Assembly (NCBI RefSeq): GCF_024055595.1
Contig: NZ_JAMXOF010000002.1
Location: 248,001 to 312,000 of the forward strand
DNA from: Mucilaginibacter aurantiaciroseus
Lineage (GTDB): Bacteria; Bacteroidota; Bacteroidia; Sphingobacteriales; Sphingobacteriaceae
Length of the DNA: 64,000 nt
Direction: 5' to 3'
Position 1 is the first letter of the stretch. Each line of letters starts with the position of its first letter. The translations under genes and the position numbers were made by a program. Under the pieces are notes generated by a model that made no database searches, was not told where the DNA came from, and saw nothing but the letters and a program-made list of their open reading frames with translations. Positions 7,601 through 14,456 of this stretch are shown in pieces.

Positions 7601-9149
7601 GCATGTTTTTATCATTTATAGATATTTTACCCTTTGCAGTTTTGTGATTAAATGTACCGTTGGTTACAATGTTTTTGTAAGTGTATCCCTTAAACTGGAA
7701 ATATGCCACTTTTGCATCACCGCGAACATCCAGGTTTTTAAGCTCGTCGCCACGGCCGGCCAGGTTGGCTGATAGGCTGGTGCGGCCAATGGTGTTATTA
7801 TCTAATAAAGTGCCCAGGTCAAAATCTTTGGTGGTGATTTTTCCGCTATAACCTGGCACGCCCGCTTTGTTTATTTTTAGGTTTATATCCGGGTCAAAAC
7901 GACCTAATTTTGTCTTAAAAACGCCAAACGCCACAAAATCATTCTGCACGCCGGTGAACCGGCCCGTAAAGTTTACGTTGCCAAATTTGCCCACAATGGC
8001 AGGCACTTTAGCATTTGGTTTGCCGGTAAAATGCTGGTATAAATAATCCAGATCTTTTTTGTTGGTAGCAATCTGATCGAACTTTAATTGCAGTAAGGTG
8101 TTTTCCCAGTCCGGCAATCCCGTAAGGTTAAAATCGCCTTTAATAAAAGTTGCCTGGGCTGCGGTAATAGTTACCCCTTTTGCTTTAAGGTTATTTACCA
8201 GGCCTCGTACCCGTCCGTCGATACCCAGTTCAAACGTTGTTTTATCAAGCGTGCTGGTGAAATAGGCGATATCTTTTGATGACAGGTGCGATGTTTTGAA
8301 ATCGGCATCCATTTTTATTTTGTTCTCAAAATCATTAAAGTCACTAAACGACTTAAATCCCATTCTGAAGAAGTTTCTTACATTGGAGTTTGCCGTTTGT
8401 ATGTTTAGGTTTTGCAGCAGGATCTGGTTGGTATCGATGGTAGCATTGGAGTTGAAATTTTTGACAAAGAACCCGCTCTTTTCTTTCAGGGTTAAGCCGC
8501 CAACACGTGCTTTAAACAAGTGGTTCTGCAAGTCCATATTGCGGATAACGGTACTGAAGTTGCGAACGTCGATATCATTGAAATTCACCCCTTTTACCAG
8601 TTCGTTCCGCAGGCTGTTCTTGTACTTAAAATGGAAATTGTTAACGGCGATCTTCTCAAAGGTAAGCGTCCACGGTTTGCTTTTGGTTTTTGTGGTGTCG
8701 CCCGAGTTAAAGTAATCCAGCACAAATTTAAGATTGGTGGTACTGTCCTTTAATTTTTTAAGATAGAAGGTGCCGTTATCTAATTGGATTGATGCAAAAT
8801 TGATTTTCTTTTGCTTGATGCTGTTAAAGATGGAGAACCCGCTAAGTTCTACAGCTAGTTTGGGTGTATTTAATAGGGTGTCCTGCTGTTTATCCAGTAT
8901 ATATAATCCTTCCAAAACAACCGATGAAAATGGCTTAATGTAAAGGCTTTTAATATTAACAGTGGTATGAAGTTCTTTAGACAGGTAAGCGGTGGCTTTT
9001 TTTGCAGCCCATGTTTGTACCGGCTTGTACTGAAAAAGCAATAACGTAATGCTTATTAGTAACAAAATTATCAATACAATGCTTAACGCTATTTTGAGTA
9101 CTTTTTTAATAACTTTGTGTTTTAGTAATGGTTGGAGGTCTTGAATCAA
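4602..9149 (-). CDS. tamB: TamB/DUF490-family translocation and assembly module protein
   Basis: A 1515-residue AsmA/TamB-like protein. Residues about 12-40 form one N-terminal membrane helix (VLKIALSIVLIILLLISITLLL), followed by an AsmA-like start (VQTWAAKKATAYLSKEL) and more than 1000 residues of repeated beta-strand units that would form a hydrophobic groove between the membranes. The C-terminal DUF490 domain (about 1130-1450) is present, ending in a disordered Pro/Thr/Asp-rich tail. TamB-like proteins are thought to move lipids or help outer-membrane proteins assemble; no TamA partner lies here. It is divergent from tsaD with 90 bp between starts and convergent with ribBA with a 3-bp gap. 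Confidence 0.88.
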   Translation of the reverse strand: MIQDLQPLLKHKVIKKVLKIALSIVLIILLLISITLLLFQYKPVQTWAAKKATAYLSKELHTTVNIKSLYIKPFSSVVLEGLYILDKQQDTLLNTPKLAVELSGFSIFNSIKQKKINFASIQLDNGTFYLKKLKDSTTNLKFVLDYFNSGDTTKTKSKPWTLTFEKIAVNNFHFKYKNSLRNELVKGVNFNDIDVRNFSTVIRNMDLQNHLFKARVGGLTLKEKSGFFVKNFNSNATIDTNQILLQNLNIQTANSNVRNFFRMGFKSFSDFNDFENKIKMDADFKTSHLSSKDIAYFTSTLDKTTFELGIDGRVRGLVNNLKAKGVTITAAQATFIKGDFNLTGLPDWENTLLQLKFDQIATNKKDLDYLYQHFTGKPNAKVPAIVGKFGNVNFTGRFTGVQNDFVAFGVFKTKLGRFDPDINLKINKAGVPGYSGKITTKDFDLGTLLDNNTIGRTSLSANLAGRGDELKNLDVRGDAKVAYFQFKGYTYKNIVTNGTFNHKTAKGKISINDKNMQLAIAGSVNLNPKLPIFDFKGNVTNAKLRELKFLKDTITISTDLNTNFSGNNLDNLDGSILLTKIRVVNPRNNYVVDTVALTANGKGDARVISLKSDLADGGIKGSYDLATLPSYFKTIAKRYIPSLKTDITPPKPQNFDFNLTLKNIDPFTAIFMPDLKVPEQGSFVGKFNSVNKTATLNGYIKTIKLGKIVFHDFIIDESTSDDFLALNVSLNRVDLTDSLYIKNINITNFLKHDSLNFNVKLSDKNAANQLDLYGLVEFGRDTTAKLKILPSDVVLERENWKIQDQIRIRLLDGKTQVSGFELSNGVQKVRINGFISNNPTDKLKVQFEKFNMATLNQLTKTSGIVLKGSLNGDVTLTSIIKKPGVDANLGIDSLMMNKTLLGDVKILSNLDNDHGLANVKLNITNRGLETMNIAGVYTLGKQTDDKLDFDVKMDHTEAIIFQPFIKDLVSNVKGAVSANLKLSGSPSKPELNGTVSLDNTGITVNYLKTAYTVNDNLTVNNSVIKIDKMILKDIRGGTGEANGTVDLNNISNPTLDISLEAKNLMALNTTFKDNHIYYGTAYGSGTFSFTGPIDNMKIDIKASTGAGTVFNIPLNTSSTAADYDFIRWVDHNDTTKKVIDKVKAFNGVTLNFDLTIDEQTIVRISTDYGVLEGTGNAKNLNLKINSLGDFEMFGDFGITSGKFEFTAKDFISKNFMVNQGGNIRWTGNPSNAEINLKAVYEVRTNIAPLYTAAGLQAPQPKQVLVQAELILTKSLLQPNIDFNFNFPVDPSIKDDLNTYLADNNNRSQQALSIIVRRSFASGTGSNLTNQVLGTAGEAVSEFAFNKLNSFISQSNIKYFDLNIRSFNDASASLKFLNDRLIINGSLYSNSGTSDLFNNRQSLLNTDFRTLTKDFEIQYLFRKDGNLRGRYSYRALNSTTLNTINDQLGVQYVNGIGLVYQRDFDTFGEFLRNIFRQGRRDKPPVKPTTVPATTINTPRPSKSSDDRNNEDAEGDN

Positions 9150-9239
9150 AATAATCCCTATCGCTATACGTTTTTATGGCGTAATAGTTTGAAGCTTAGT
9201 CAATAATTCATCAACTCAAAAATCAATAATTTAGCAATC

Positions 9240-10241
9240 GTGCCTGTAATATTAGCTATTGAATCTTCTTGTGATGAAACCTCTGCATCTGTTTGTGTGG
9301 ATGGACGGATCCTGAGCAATGTTATTGCTAATCAAACCATTCATGAACTTTACGGAGGCGTTGTCCCTGAGCTTGCCTCAAGGGTTCATCAGCAAAATAT
9401 TGTTCCTGCTGTGCAACAAGCATTATTAAACGCAAAAGTAAGCAAAAATGATATTGATGCAGTAGCTTTTACGCGCGGACCGGGCCTTTTAGGTTCACTT
9501 TTAGTGGGTGTTTCTTTTGCCAAGGCATTTGCGCTTGCCAAGAACCTGCCGCTGATTGATATTAACCACATGCAGGCGCATATCCTGGCGCATTTTATTG
9601 CCGATAAAAAGCCGTCATTCCCATTCCTTTGCCTTACCGTATCCGGCGGGCATACCCAAATAGTTTTAGTTAAAGACTATTTTGATATGAAAGTGATTGG
9701 CCAAACCCTTGATGATGCCGCTGGCGAAGCGATGGATAAAACCAGCAAGATCCTCGGCTTGCCATACCCCGGCGGCCCCCTGATAGATAAACACGCGCGT
9801 ACCGGAAACCCCGATGCTTATAAATTCCCCGAGCCGCAGATCGCGGGGTTTAATTTTAGCTTTAGCGGGGTTAAAACAGCTATCCTATATTTCATAAGGG
9901 ATAATGTGGCGACTAACCCAAATTTTATACAGGAGAACCTGAATGATATCTGCGCATCGGTAGAAAAACGTATTGCTACTATCCTGCTGAATAAATTGAA
10001 ACGCGCTGCAATAGAATATAATATTAAAGATATTGCCTTAGCAGGCGGTGTATCTGCCAATACCGGCCTGCGCCAAAGCCTCATTAAAATGGGTGCTGAT
10101 AACGGCTGGAATGTTTTTATACCAAAATTTGAATACTGTACCGATAACGCGGCCATGATTGCTATTGCCGGTTATTATAAATATTTAAAAGGCGAATTTG
10201 CCGGGCAGGAGATAGCTCCCCTGGCACGGATGCCGATGTAG
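9240..10241 (+). CDS. tsaD: tRNA N6-adenosine threonylcarbamoyltransferase
   Basis: A 333-residue Kae1/TsaD enzyme that transfers threonylcarbamoyl to A37 of ANN-decoding tRNAs. The actin-like ATPase blocks are visible: ILAIESSCDETS at the start, the metal-binding HMQAH (H110 and H114), CLTVSGGHTQ, GEAMDKTSKILGLPYPGGP, FSGVKTA, and the C-terminal LAGGVSANTGLR and CTDNAAMIA. The start is a GTG at 9240; no ATG lies upstream in frame, and the family N-terminus begins directly after it. TAATTTAG just before it resembles a -7 box, so the leader may be very short. Partners tsaB, tsaC and tsaE are elsewhere. Confidence 0.95.
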   Translation: MPVILAIESSCDETSASVCVDGRILSNVIANQTIHELYGGVVPELASRVHQQNIVPAVQQALLNAKVSKNDIDAVAFTRGPGLLGSLLVGVSFAKAFALAKNLPLIDINHMQAHILAHFIADKKPSFPFLCLTVSGGHTQIVLVKDYFDMKVIGQTLDDAAGEAMDKTSKILGLPYPGGPLIDKHARTGNPDAYKFPEPQIAGFNFSFSGVKTAILYFIRDNVATNPNFIQENLNDICASVEKRIATILLNKLKRAAIEYNIKDIALAGGVSANTGLRQSLIKMGADNGWNVFIPKFEYCTDNAAMIAIAGYYKYLKGEFAGQEIAPLARMPM

Positions 10242-10319
10242 TTTTAGCGTATAGTTGATGGTTTACAGTAAATAGCCATCTGCAAAGCGCCATAAACTAT
10301 TAACCATTAACTATTAACT

Positions 10320-10490
10320 ATGAATATTCCTTCACTTTTATTTTGGGCGATTTTTGTGCTGCCGCTTGTGGTGTTTTTAGTGTGGCTTATGCGCCAGGAT
10401 AAACGCAAAGGCATTACCGGCCTAATTGTGCTTGCTATTATGGTTGTGGGCTGTATTGCTTACATGTACTGGAAAACCGGCGGTAAATAA
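10320..10490 (+). CDS. Small two-helix membrane protein, 56 residues
   Basis: A short frame with ATG at 10320 and TAA at 10488. Two hydrophobic helices (residues about 5-24 and 33-50) are separated by a basic loop RQDKRKG, which predicts a hairpin with the loop in the cytoplasm. It is preceded by an AT-rich repeat of ACTATTAACCATT words and followed by a hairpin terminator at 10508. It follows tsaD by 78 bp. Codon use is like its neighbours. I do not recognise a family; the regular hairpin topology and flanking terminator support a real gene. Confidence 0.6.
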   Translation: MNIPSLLFWAIFVLPLVVFLVWLMRQDKRKGITGLIVLAIMVVGCIAYMYWKTGGK

Positions 10491-10507
10491 AATTGCCATA
10501 AACAATA

Positions 10508-10531
10508 AGCCCCCGCATTGCTGCGAGGGCT
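10508..10531 (+). terminator. Hairpin after the small membrane protein gene
   Basis: Ten-base stem AGCCCCCGCA / TGCGAGGGCT with a single mismatch and a 4-base loop. It lies 17 bp after the stop codon. No strong U-run follows, so termination may be weak. Confidence 0.5.
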
Positions 10532-10558
10532 GTTAAGAAAAACCCTTACAAAATGTTT

Positions 10559-10580
10559 ATCCTGCTTTTTTGTGCAGGAT
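10559..10580. other. Perfect stem-loop ATCCTGC / GCAGGAT
   Basis: Seven-base perfect stem with a T-rich 8-base loop between two terminator-like hairpins. Role not evident. Confidence 0.35.
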
Positions 10581-10620
10581 TAGATTTTTCTTCTAAAGAA
10601 GCGTGTAGCCATACACAAAC

Positions 10621-10650
10621 AAAAAAGCCTCCCTGTTGGGAGGCTTTAAT
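10621..10650 (-). terminator. Rho-independent terminator of recA
   Basis: Ten-base perfect stem AAAGCCTCCC / GGGAGGCTTT with loop TGTT. On the minus strand it is followed by a U-run (six A on the plus strand at 10621-10626). It lies about 100 bp past the recA stop and could act in both directions. Confidence 0.8.
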
Positions 10651-10750
10651 ATATTCTATAAAGATTGGAGTAACATTTCACATAATCGGTGAAATTATCT
10701 GTCAAACTAATTGATCAGTGTAATCATCCATCAATCGGTGAAATCTAAAT

Positions 10751-11758
10751 CTAAACTTCAGCTAAGCTTTCGCCTGTAACGGTGGCTTTAATTTTTGCTT
10801 CCAGTTCTTCCATCAGTTCCGGGTTATCCAATATCAGTTGTTTAACTGCATCGCGGCCCTGGCCTAAACGGGTTTCGCCGTAGCTGAACCACGATCCTGC
10901 TTTTTTAATGATATTGTATTCTACACCAAGATCAATTATTTCACCTGCTTTGGAGATACCCTCACCAAACATAATGTCGAACTCGGCAATACGGAACGGA
11001 GGAGCCACCTTATTTTTAACGATCTTCACTTTAACGCGGTTACCAGATACCTCGTCAGAATCTTTAATTTGCGAGATGCGGCGTACATCCAAACGTACCG
11101 AAGCGTAAAATTTTAAAGCGTTACCACCTGTTGTAGTTTCGGGGTTACCGAACATAACACCGATCTTATCGCGCAGCTGGTTAATGAAGATACAGCAACA
11201 TCCTGTTTTGCTGATGGTACCGGTTAGTTTACGTAACGCCTGTGACATTAAACGGGCGTGTAAGCCCATTTTAGAATCGCCCATTTCGCCTTCTATCTCC
11301 GCCTTTGGTACCAATGCCGCAACAGAGTCGATAACTAATATATCTATAGCACCCGAACGGATCAGGTTATCGGCAATTTCTAATGCCTGCTCACCATTAT
11401 CCGGTTGTGATATTAAAAGGTTTTCTACATCTACACCCAATTTTTTGGCGTAGAAACGGTCGAAAGCGTGCTCAGCATCAATAAATGCTGCTATGCCACC
11501 TTTCTTTTGGGATTCGGCTATAGCATGTATGGCTAAGGTTGTTTTACCTGAAGATTCCGGGCCATAGATCTCTATCACCCTGCCTTTTGGTAAACCGCCT
11601 ACACCTAAAGCAATATCAAGGCCTAAAGACCCGGTTGATATAGTTTCGGTAGGTTCAATAACGGAGTCGCCCAGTTTCATGATGGTTCCTTTACCGTATG
11701 ATTTTTCCAGCTTGTCTAACGTTAGCTGTAATGCCTTTAACTTATCTGCGTTGATCAT
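10751..11758 (-). CDS. recA: Recombinase A
   Basis: A 335-residue RecA, the strand-exchange ATPase and SOS coprotease. Walker [11 protein letters not shown] is at residues 66-75, Walker B is [10 protein letters not shown], and loop 2 contains [31 protein letters not shown] sequence. The N-terminal helix and the core are complete; the acidic C-terminal tail is short, as usual in this phylum. It is a single gene with its own terminator at 10621. No SOS box of known type could be recognised upstream by eye; the 80 bp upstream are AT-rich, then a REP-like palindrome (11841-11934) separates it from nth. Confidence 0.97.
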   Translation of the reverse strand: MINADKLKALQLTLDKLEKSYGKGTIMKLGDSVIEPTETISTGSLGLDIALGVGGLPKGRVIEIYGPESSGKTTLAIHAIAESQKKGGIAAFIDAEHAFDRFYAKKLGVDVENLLISQPDNGEQALEIADNLIRSGAIDILVIDSVAALVPKAEIEGEMGDSKMGLHARLMSQALRKLTGTISKTGCCCIFINQLRDKIGVMFGNPETTTGGNALKFYASVRLDVRRISQIKDSDEVSGNRVKVKIVKNKVAPPFRIAEFDIMFGEGISKAGEIIDLGVEYNIIKKAGSWFSYGETRLGQGRDAVKQLILDNPELMEELEAKIKATVTGESLAEV

Positions 11759-11840
11759 CTTAAATTATTGTGAAACAAATATAAAACATAAATTTATAAT
11801 TACTAATATTTTTAGTAATTATTTATTGGTAGTAATATCC

Positions 11841-11934
11841 CGTCATTGCGAGGAGCGTAGCAACGTGGCAAGCTTCGATAAGTAAGTAAGCCACAGGCCT
11901 ATCAAAGATTGCCACGTTATCGCTCGCAATGATG
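11841..11934. repeat. REP-like palindromic repeat, copy R1
   Basis: Left arm CGTCATTGCGAGGAGCG at 11841 continues to CAACGTGGCA at 11870, and the right arm 11910-11934 reads TGCCACGTTATCGCTCGCAATGATG in part as its reverse complement. The arms enclose about 39 bases. The same word pair occurs at 32955, 42801 and as a half at 55941. Similar palindromes are, in my recollection, frequent between genes in Sphingobacteriaceae. Confidence 0.75.
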
Positions 11935-11974
11935 CAAGAGGTTGATGTAAACTTACCTAACCCAAAACTCTTAA

Positions 11975-12736
11975 TCAAATATCTTTATCAACACTTCGTT
12001 TTGCCAGTTCTTTGCTGATAGTATTCAACGCCTTTTTCTTTTTAGCGTCTTTGGTCTTGCGCATCTTTGCAGCCTCAGCACGTAACAAAGCCGTCTCGGT
12101 ATTTTGCTGCTCGTAATATTTGCAGAACCAGGTAAGCGGGCAGATCTCGCACTTAGGCGAGCGGGCCACACAAATATAACGCCCGTGCAATATCAGCCAG
12201 TGATGCGCAATGGCCAACGTATTTTGCGGCAAGTATTGTACCAGCTGCTTTTCTACCGCCAGCGGGGTAGTGGCGCGTGTGGTTAAGCCGATCCGGTTGG
12301 ACACCCTGAACACATGCGTATCTACCGCGATAGCAGGTGCATCAAACACTACTGATGCAATTACGTTAGCCGTTTTACGGCCTACACCGGGCAGCCTTTG
12401 TAACTCATTAATATCAGATGGTATTTCGCCGCCAAAAACTTCCATAAGCATTTTGCCCATGCCGGCCAGGTGCTTTGCCTTATTATTTGGATAACTTACG
12501 CTGCGGATGTAAGTAAAAATCTCGCCGGCATCTGATGCCGCCAAAGACGCCGCATTTGGGAAACGTTTAAATAGTGCTGGTGTAACCTGGTTGATGCGCT
12601 TATCGGTACATTGTGCAGATAATATTACGGCCACCAACAATTCATACGGACTGCTATAATGCAACTCTGTTTCGGCCGAGGGCTGGTTTTTGGAGAAATA
12701 TTCTACGAAGTGGCGGTAGCGTTCGGCTTTAAGCAT
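11975..12736 (-). CDS. nth: Endonuclease III (DNA glycosylase/AP lyase)
   Basis: A 253-residue Nth-family enzyme that removes oxidised pyrimidines and cuts at abasic sites. The helix-hairpin-helix LPGVGRKTAN is at residues 115-124 with catalytic Lys121, and the catalytic Asp139 lies in AVDTHVFRVSNR. The 4Fe-4S cluster cysteines C189, C196, C199 and C205 have the exact C-x6-C-x2-C-x5-C spacing. Compared with the 211-residue E. coli enzyme it has a lysine-rich C-terminal tail of about 40 residues (KMRKTKDAKKKKALN), common in this phylum and probably DNA-binding. Confidence 0.95.
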   Translation of the reverse strand: MLKAERYRHFVEYFSKNQPSAETELHYSSPYELLVAVILSAQCTDKRINQVTPALFKRFPNAASLAASDAGEIFTYIRSVSYPNNKAKHLAGMGKMLMEVFGGEIPSDINELQRLPGVGRKTANVIASVVFDAPAIAVDTHVFRVSNRIGLTTRATTPLAVEKQLVQYLPQNTLAIAHHWLILHGRYICVARSPKCEICPLTWFCKYYEQQNTETALLRAEAAKMRKTKDAKKKKALNTISKELAKRSVDKDI

Positions 12737-12744
12737 GGGATTAG

Positions 12745-12855
12745 TTCATAGTTGATGGTTCATAGATCATGGACGAACCAATTTTTTACAATAATCCAGA
12801 ATTATATGCAATTAGCCAAAACGAGTTGCTATGAACCATTAACTATCATCTATAA
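12745..12855. repeat. Imperfect inverted repeat of TTCATAGTTGATGGTTCATAG words
   Basis: The left side (12746-12771) carries TTCATAGTTGATGGTTCATAG, and the right side (about 12829-12850) carries its reverse complement CTATGAACCATTAACTAT with one change. Related words occur at 10250-10320, 14330-14455 and 42735-42915. No gene is visible in the spacer. Confidence 0.55.
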
Positions 12856-12874
12856 ATTAAGGTATAAATAGAAA

Positions 12875-12928
12875 GGTTCATAAATCAAACCAATGGGTGT
12901 AATACCCAACCGGGATGATTTATGAACC
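12875..12928. repeat. Nested perfect inverted repeat
   Basis: Thirteen-base perfect arms GGTTCATAAATCA (12875-12887) and TGATTTATGAACC (12916-12928) enclose a smaller hairpin TGGGT-GTAAT-ACCCA (12894-12908). It begins 21 bp past the stop of the 66-residue gene on the minus strand and could serve as its transcript end, although there is no U-run. Confidence 0.65.
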
Positions 12929-12949
12929 AGTGCTTTGGCGTAATACTAC

Positions 12950-13150
12950 TTAGCGACGGCTTTTCGAATAATCGAGGATGTAGTGGATGGTCTGCAGTTT
13001 TGGCTTCTTCTTTAGAAGGTCCAAATCAGCACGGATGGAATGATAAAACATCACATCATCCACATCCAGATTTTCTTGTACTACCTCTGATTGTTTCACC
13101 TGAGCTTTGTTAGTGACCGCATTAAAAATTGAAGTAAAGGTTTCACCCAT
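12950..13150 (-). CDS. Hypothetical small cytosolic protein, 66 residues
   Basis: The frame opens with ATG at 13150. The product is soluble and amphipathic, with no signal or membrane segment. Its N-terminal helix reads MGETFTSIFNAVTNKAQV, and the C-terminal half is basic (DLLKKKPKLQTIHYILDYSKSRR). An overlapping plus-strand frame of 63 codons has unnatural composition and is rejected. A nested inverted repeat follows the stop. I do not recognise a family. The gene lies between nth and the sigma-factor gene, all on the minus strand. Confidence 0.6.
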   Translation of the reverse strand: MGETFTSIFNAVTNKAQVKQSEVVQENLDVDDVMFYHSIRADLDLLKKKPKLQTIHYILDYSKSRR

Positions 13151-13463
13151 AAGCTGTTGATTGTTTAATTATTAAAGTAACGGGAATTATTTATTAATAT
13201 TTTACGAACATGAAAATTAAATGAAATTTTTTTTGAGAGTTAATTTTATGCAAATTAGTACGGTTTAAATTAATAACATTAACTCAATCGTTTAAAATTC
13301 CATCATGGATTTGAATTTTAAACGACCAGAGGTTGCTGGATATTGTTGCGGGGGCAATAAAAAAAGCCACCCTATGCAGGGCAGCTTTTGTAACAATATG
13401 ATTAGATGATTATTTCCCCGTCCTGAGGGGTGCTGAAACAAGTTCGGGATGACAGGTTGCCAA
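13151..13463. other. 313-bp non-coding gap with two hairpins
   Basis: AT-rich sequence with no credible frame. It holds a perfect 12-bp inverted repeat CGTTTAAAATTC / GAATTTTAAACG (13289-13300 and 13313-13324) and the sigma-factor terminator (13358-13391). Nothing else is recognisable. Confidence 0.6.
13358..13391 (-). terminator. Terminator of the ECF sigma gene
   Basis: Stem AAAAGCCACCCT / AGGGCAGCTTTT with two internal mismatches and loop ATGC; on the minus strand it runs into a U-run (A-run at 13359-13365). It lies about 75 bp after the sigma-factor stop. Confidence 0.6.
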
Positions 13464-14048
13464 CTAATTTTTTAAACTCATCTCTTTATTCTGCATCATT
13501 TTGCGCAGGTTATTAAGCGCGTAACGCATGCGGCCAAGGGCGGTGTTAATGCTTACATCGGTAACATCGGCAATTTCCTTAAAGCTCATGTCACCAAAGT
13601 GGCGCATAATTAATACCTCTTTTTGTTCGGATGGTAAAAGTTGGATAAGCGATTTCAGGTCCTTATGCGTTTGCTCGCGTACCAGGCGGTCTTCGGCGCT
13701 TTCGTCATAATTGCCTAATACTTCAAAAATGTCGAAGTCGTCGCCATTGCTAACCATTGGCGCACGTTTTTCTCGGCGGAAATGATCTATCACCAGGTTA
13801 TGCCCAATACGGGTTACCCATGGCAAAAACTTACCTTCTTCGTTATATTTGCCGGCTTTTAGCGTATTAATAACTTTAATAAACGTATCCTGGAAAATAT
13901 CTTCGGCAAGGGCTTCGTCCTTAACAAGTAAGTAAATAGATGTGTAAATTTTTGATTGATACCGCCTGATGAGTTCAACAAGTCCTGCCTCGTCTCCGGC
14001 GATATAAAGATGGATTAGATCCTGATCACTTTTCAATTGAAAATCCAT
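13464..14048 (-). CDS. RNA polymerase sigma factor, ECF subfamily
   Basis: A 194-residue sigma-70-family factor with regions 2 and 4 only. Region 2 is at residues about 22-95: AEDIFQDTFIKVI, and the -10 binding helix with WVTRIGHNLVIDHFRREKR. Region 4 is at about 130-185: LPSEQKEVLIMRHFGDMSFKEIA, a helix-turn-helix, then ALGRMRYALNNLRK. No anti-sigma gene of the FecR type or TonB receptor follows, so it is not a typical iron-type ECF pair; similar stand-alone factors in this phylum act in general stress. Its own upstream region of 408 bp to uvrA is unusually long. Confidence 0.9.
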   Translation of the reverse strand: MDFQLKSDQDLIHLYIAGDEAGLVELIRRYQSKIYTSIYLLVKDEALAEDIFQDTFIKVINTLKAGKYNEEGKFLPWVTRIGHNLVIDHFRREKRAPMVSNGDDFDIFEVLGNYDESAEDRLVREQTHKDLKSLIQLLPSEQKEVLIMRHFGDMSFKEIADVTDVSINTALGRMRYALNNLRKMMQNKEMSLKN

Positions 14049-14456
14049 AGAAAGCTACTAATAAACTAAATTAAATGTTTTGTCGTTATTAAAAGTAGAA
14101 TTCTATCTATAGCGTTTCTTTTAAGGTTTTAGAAAAATGTTACGCTCAAATATAATGATCTTAAAAAATAAAAGCAAATATTTTTTAACCGGGCATTTTA
14201 CGTTCTTCTCAAAAGCTAATGTGTCACTAAAATGCAAACTCTTTTATTAATAACTAATTAACCTTCACAATTACCAAAACCTATTTGGATTAAGCTAAAT
14301 ATTTTAGGATTTTTGCAGCCGGAAAATGTTCATAGATAATAGATCATTGTTCATAGTCTGAAGTGCCAAAAATCAAACAAGTTTAATCCTTTAGCGGTTA
14401 GACTTTTATTCGTGATTAAGGTTTAATCGGTTCTAATGAACTATTAACCATTAACC
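14049..14456. other. 408-bp divergent intergenic region between sigma factor and uvrA
   Basis: No open frame of note on either strand. It must hold promoters for both genes, but no clear TAnnTTTG box with a -33 TTTG was found. The right part (14329-14456) carries GTTCATAGATAATAGATCA-type and ACTATTAACCATTAACC words that end exactly at the uvrA ATG and belong to the inverted-repeat family seen elsewhere in the window. Confidence 0.5.

Noticed and set aside
8296..8753. Long plus-strand frames inside the TamB-like gene (also at 6358-6834)
   Set aside because: Antisense to a clear 1515-residue coding frame, with no family features of their own.
12922..13113. 63-codon plus-strand frame overlapping the 66-residue gene
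   Set aside because: Cys- and Trp-rich composition without order, no start signal, and antisense to a more natural minus-strand frame.
13268..13268. Possible small RNA or terminator in the 13151-13463 gap from AT-rich stems
   Set aside because: Apart from the 12-bp inverted repeat and the sigma-factor terminator, no further stem plus promoter pair could be supported.
14133..14456. SOS box controlling uvrA
   Set aside because: I could not identify a palindrome of known LexA type; Bacteroidota boxes vary and none stood out.
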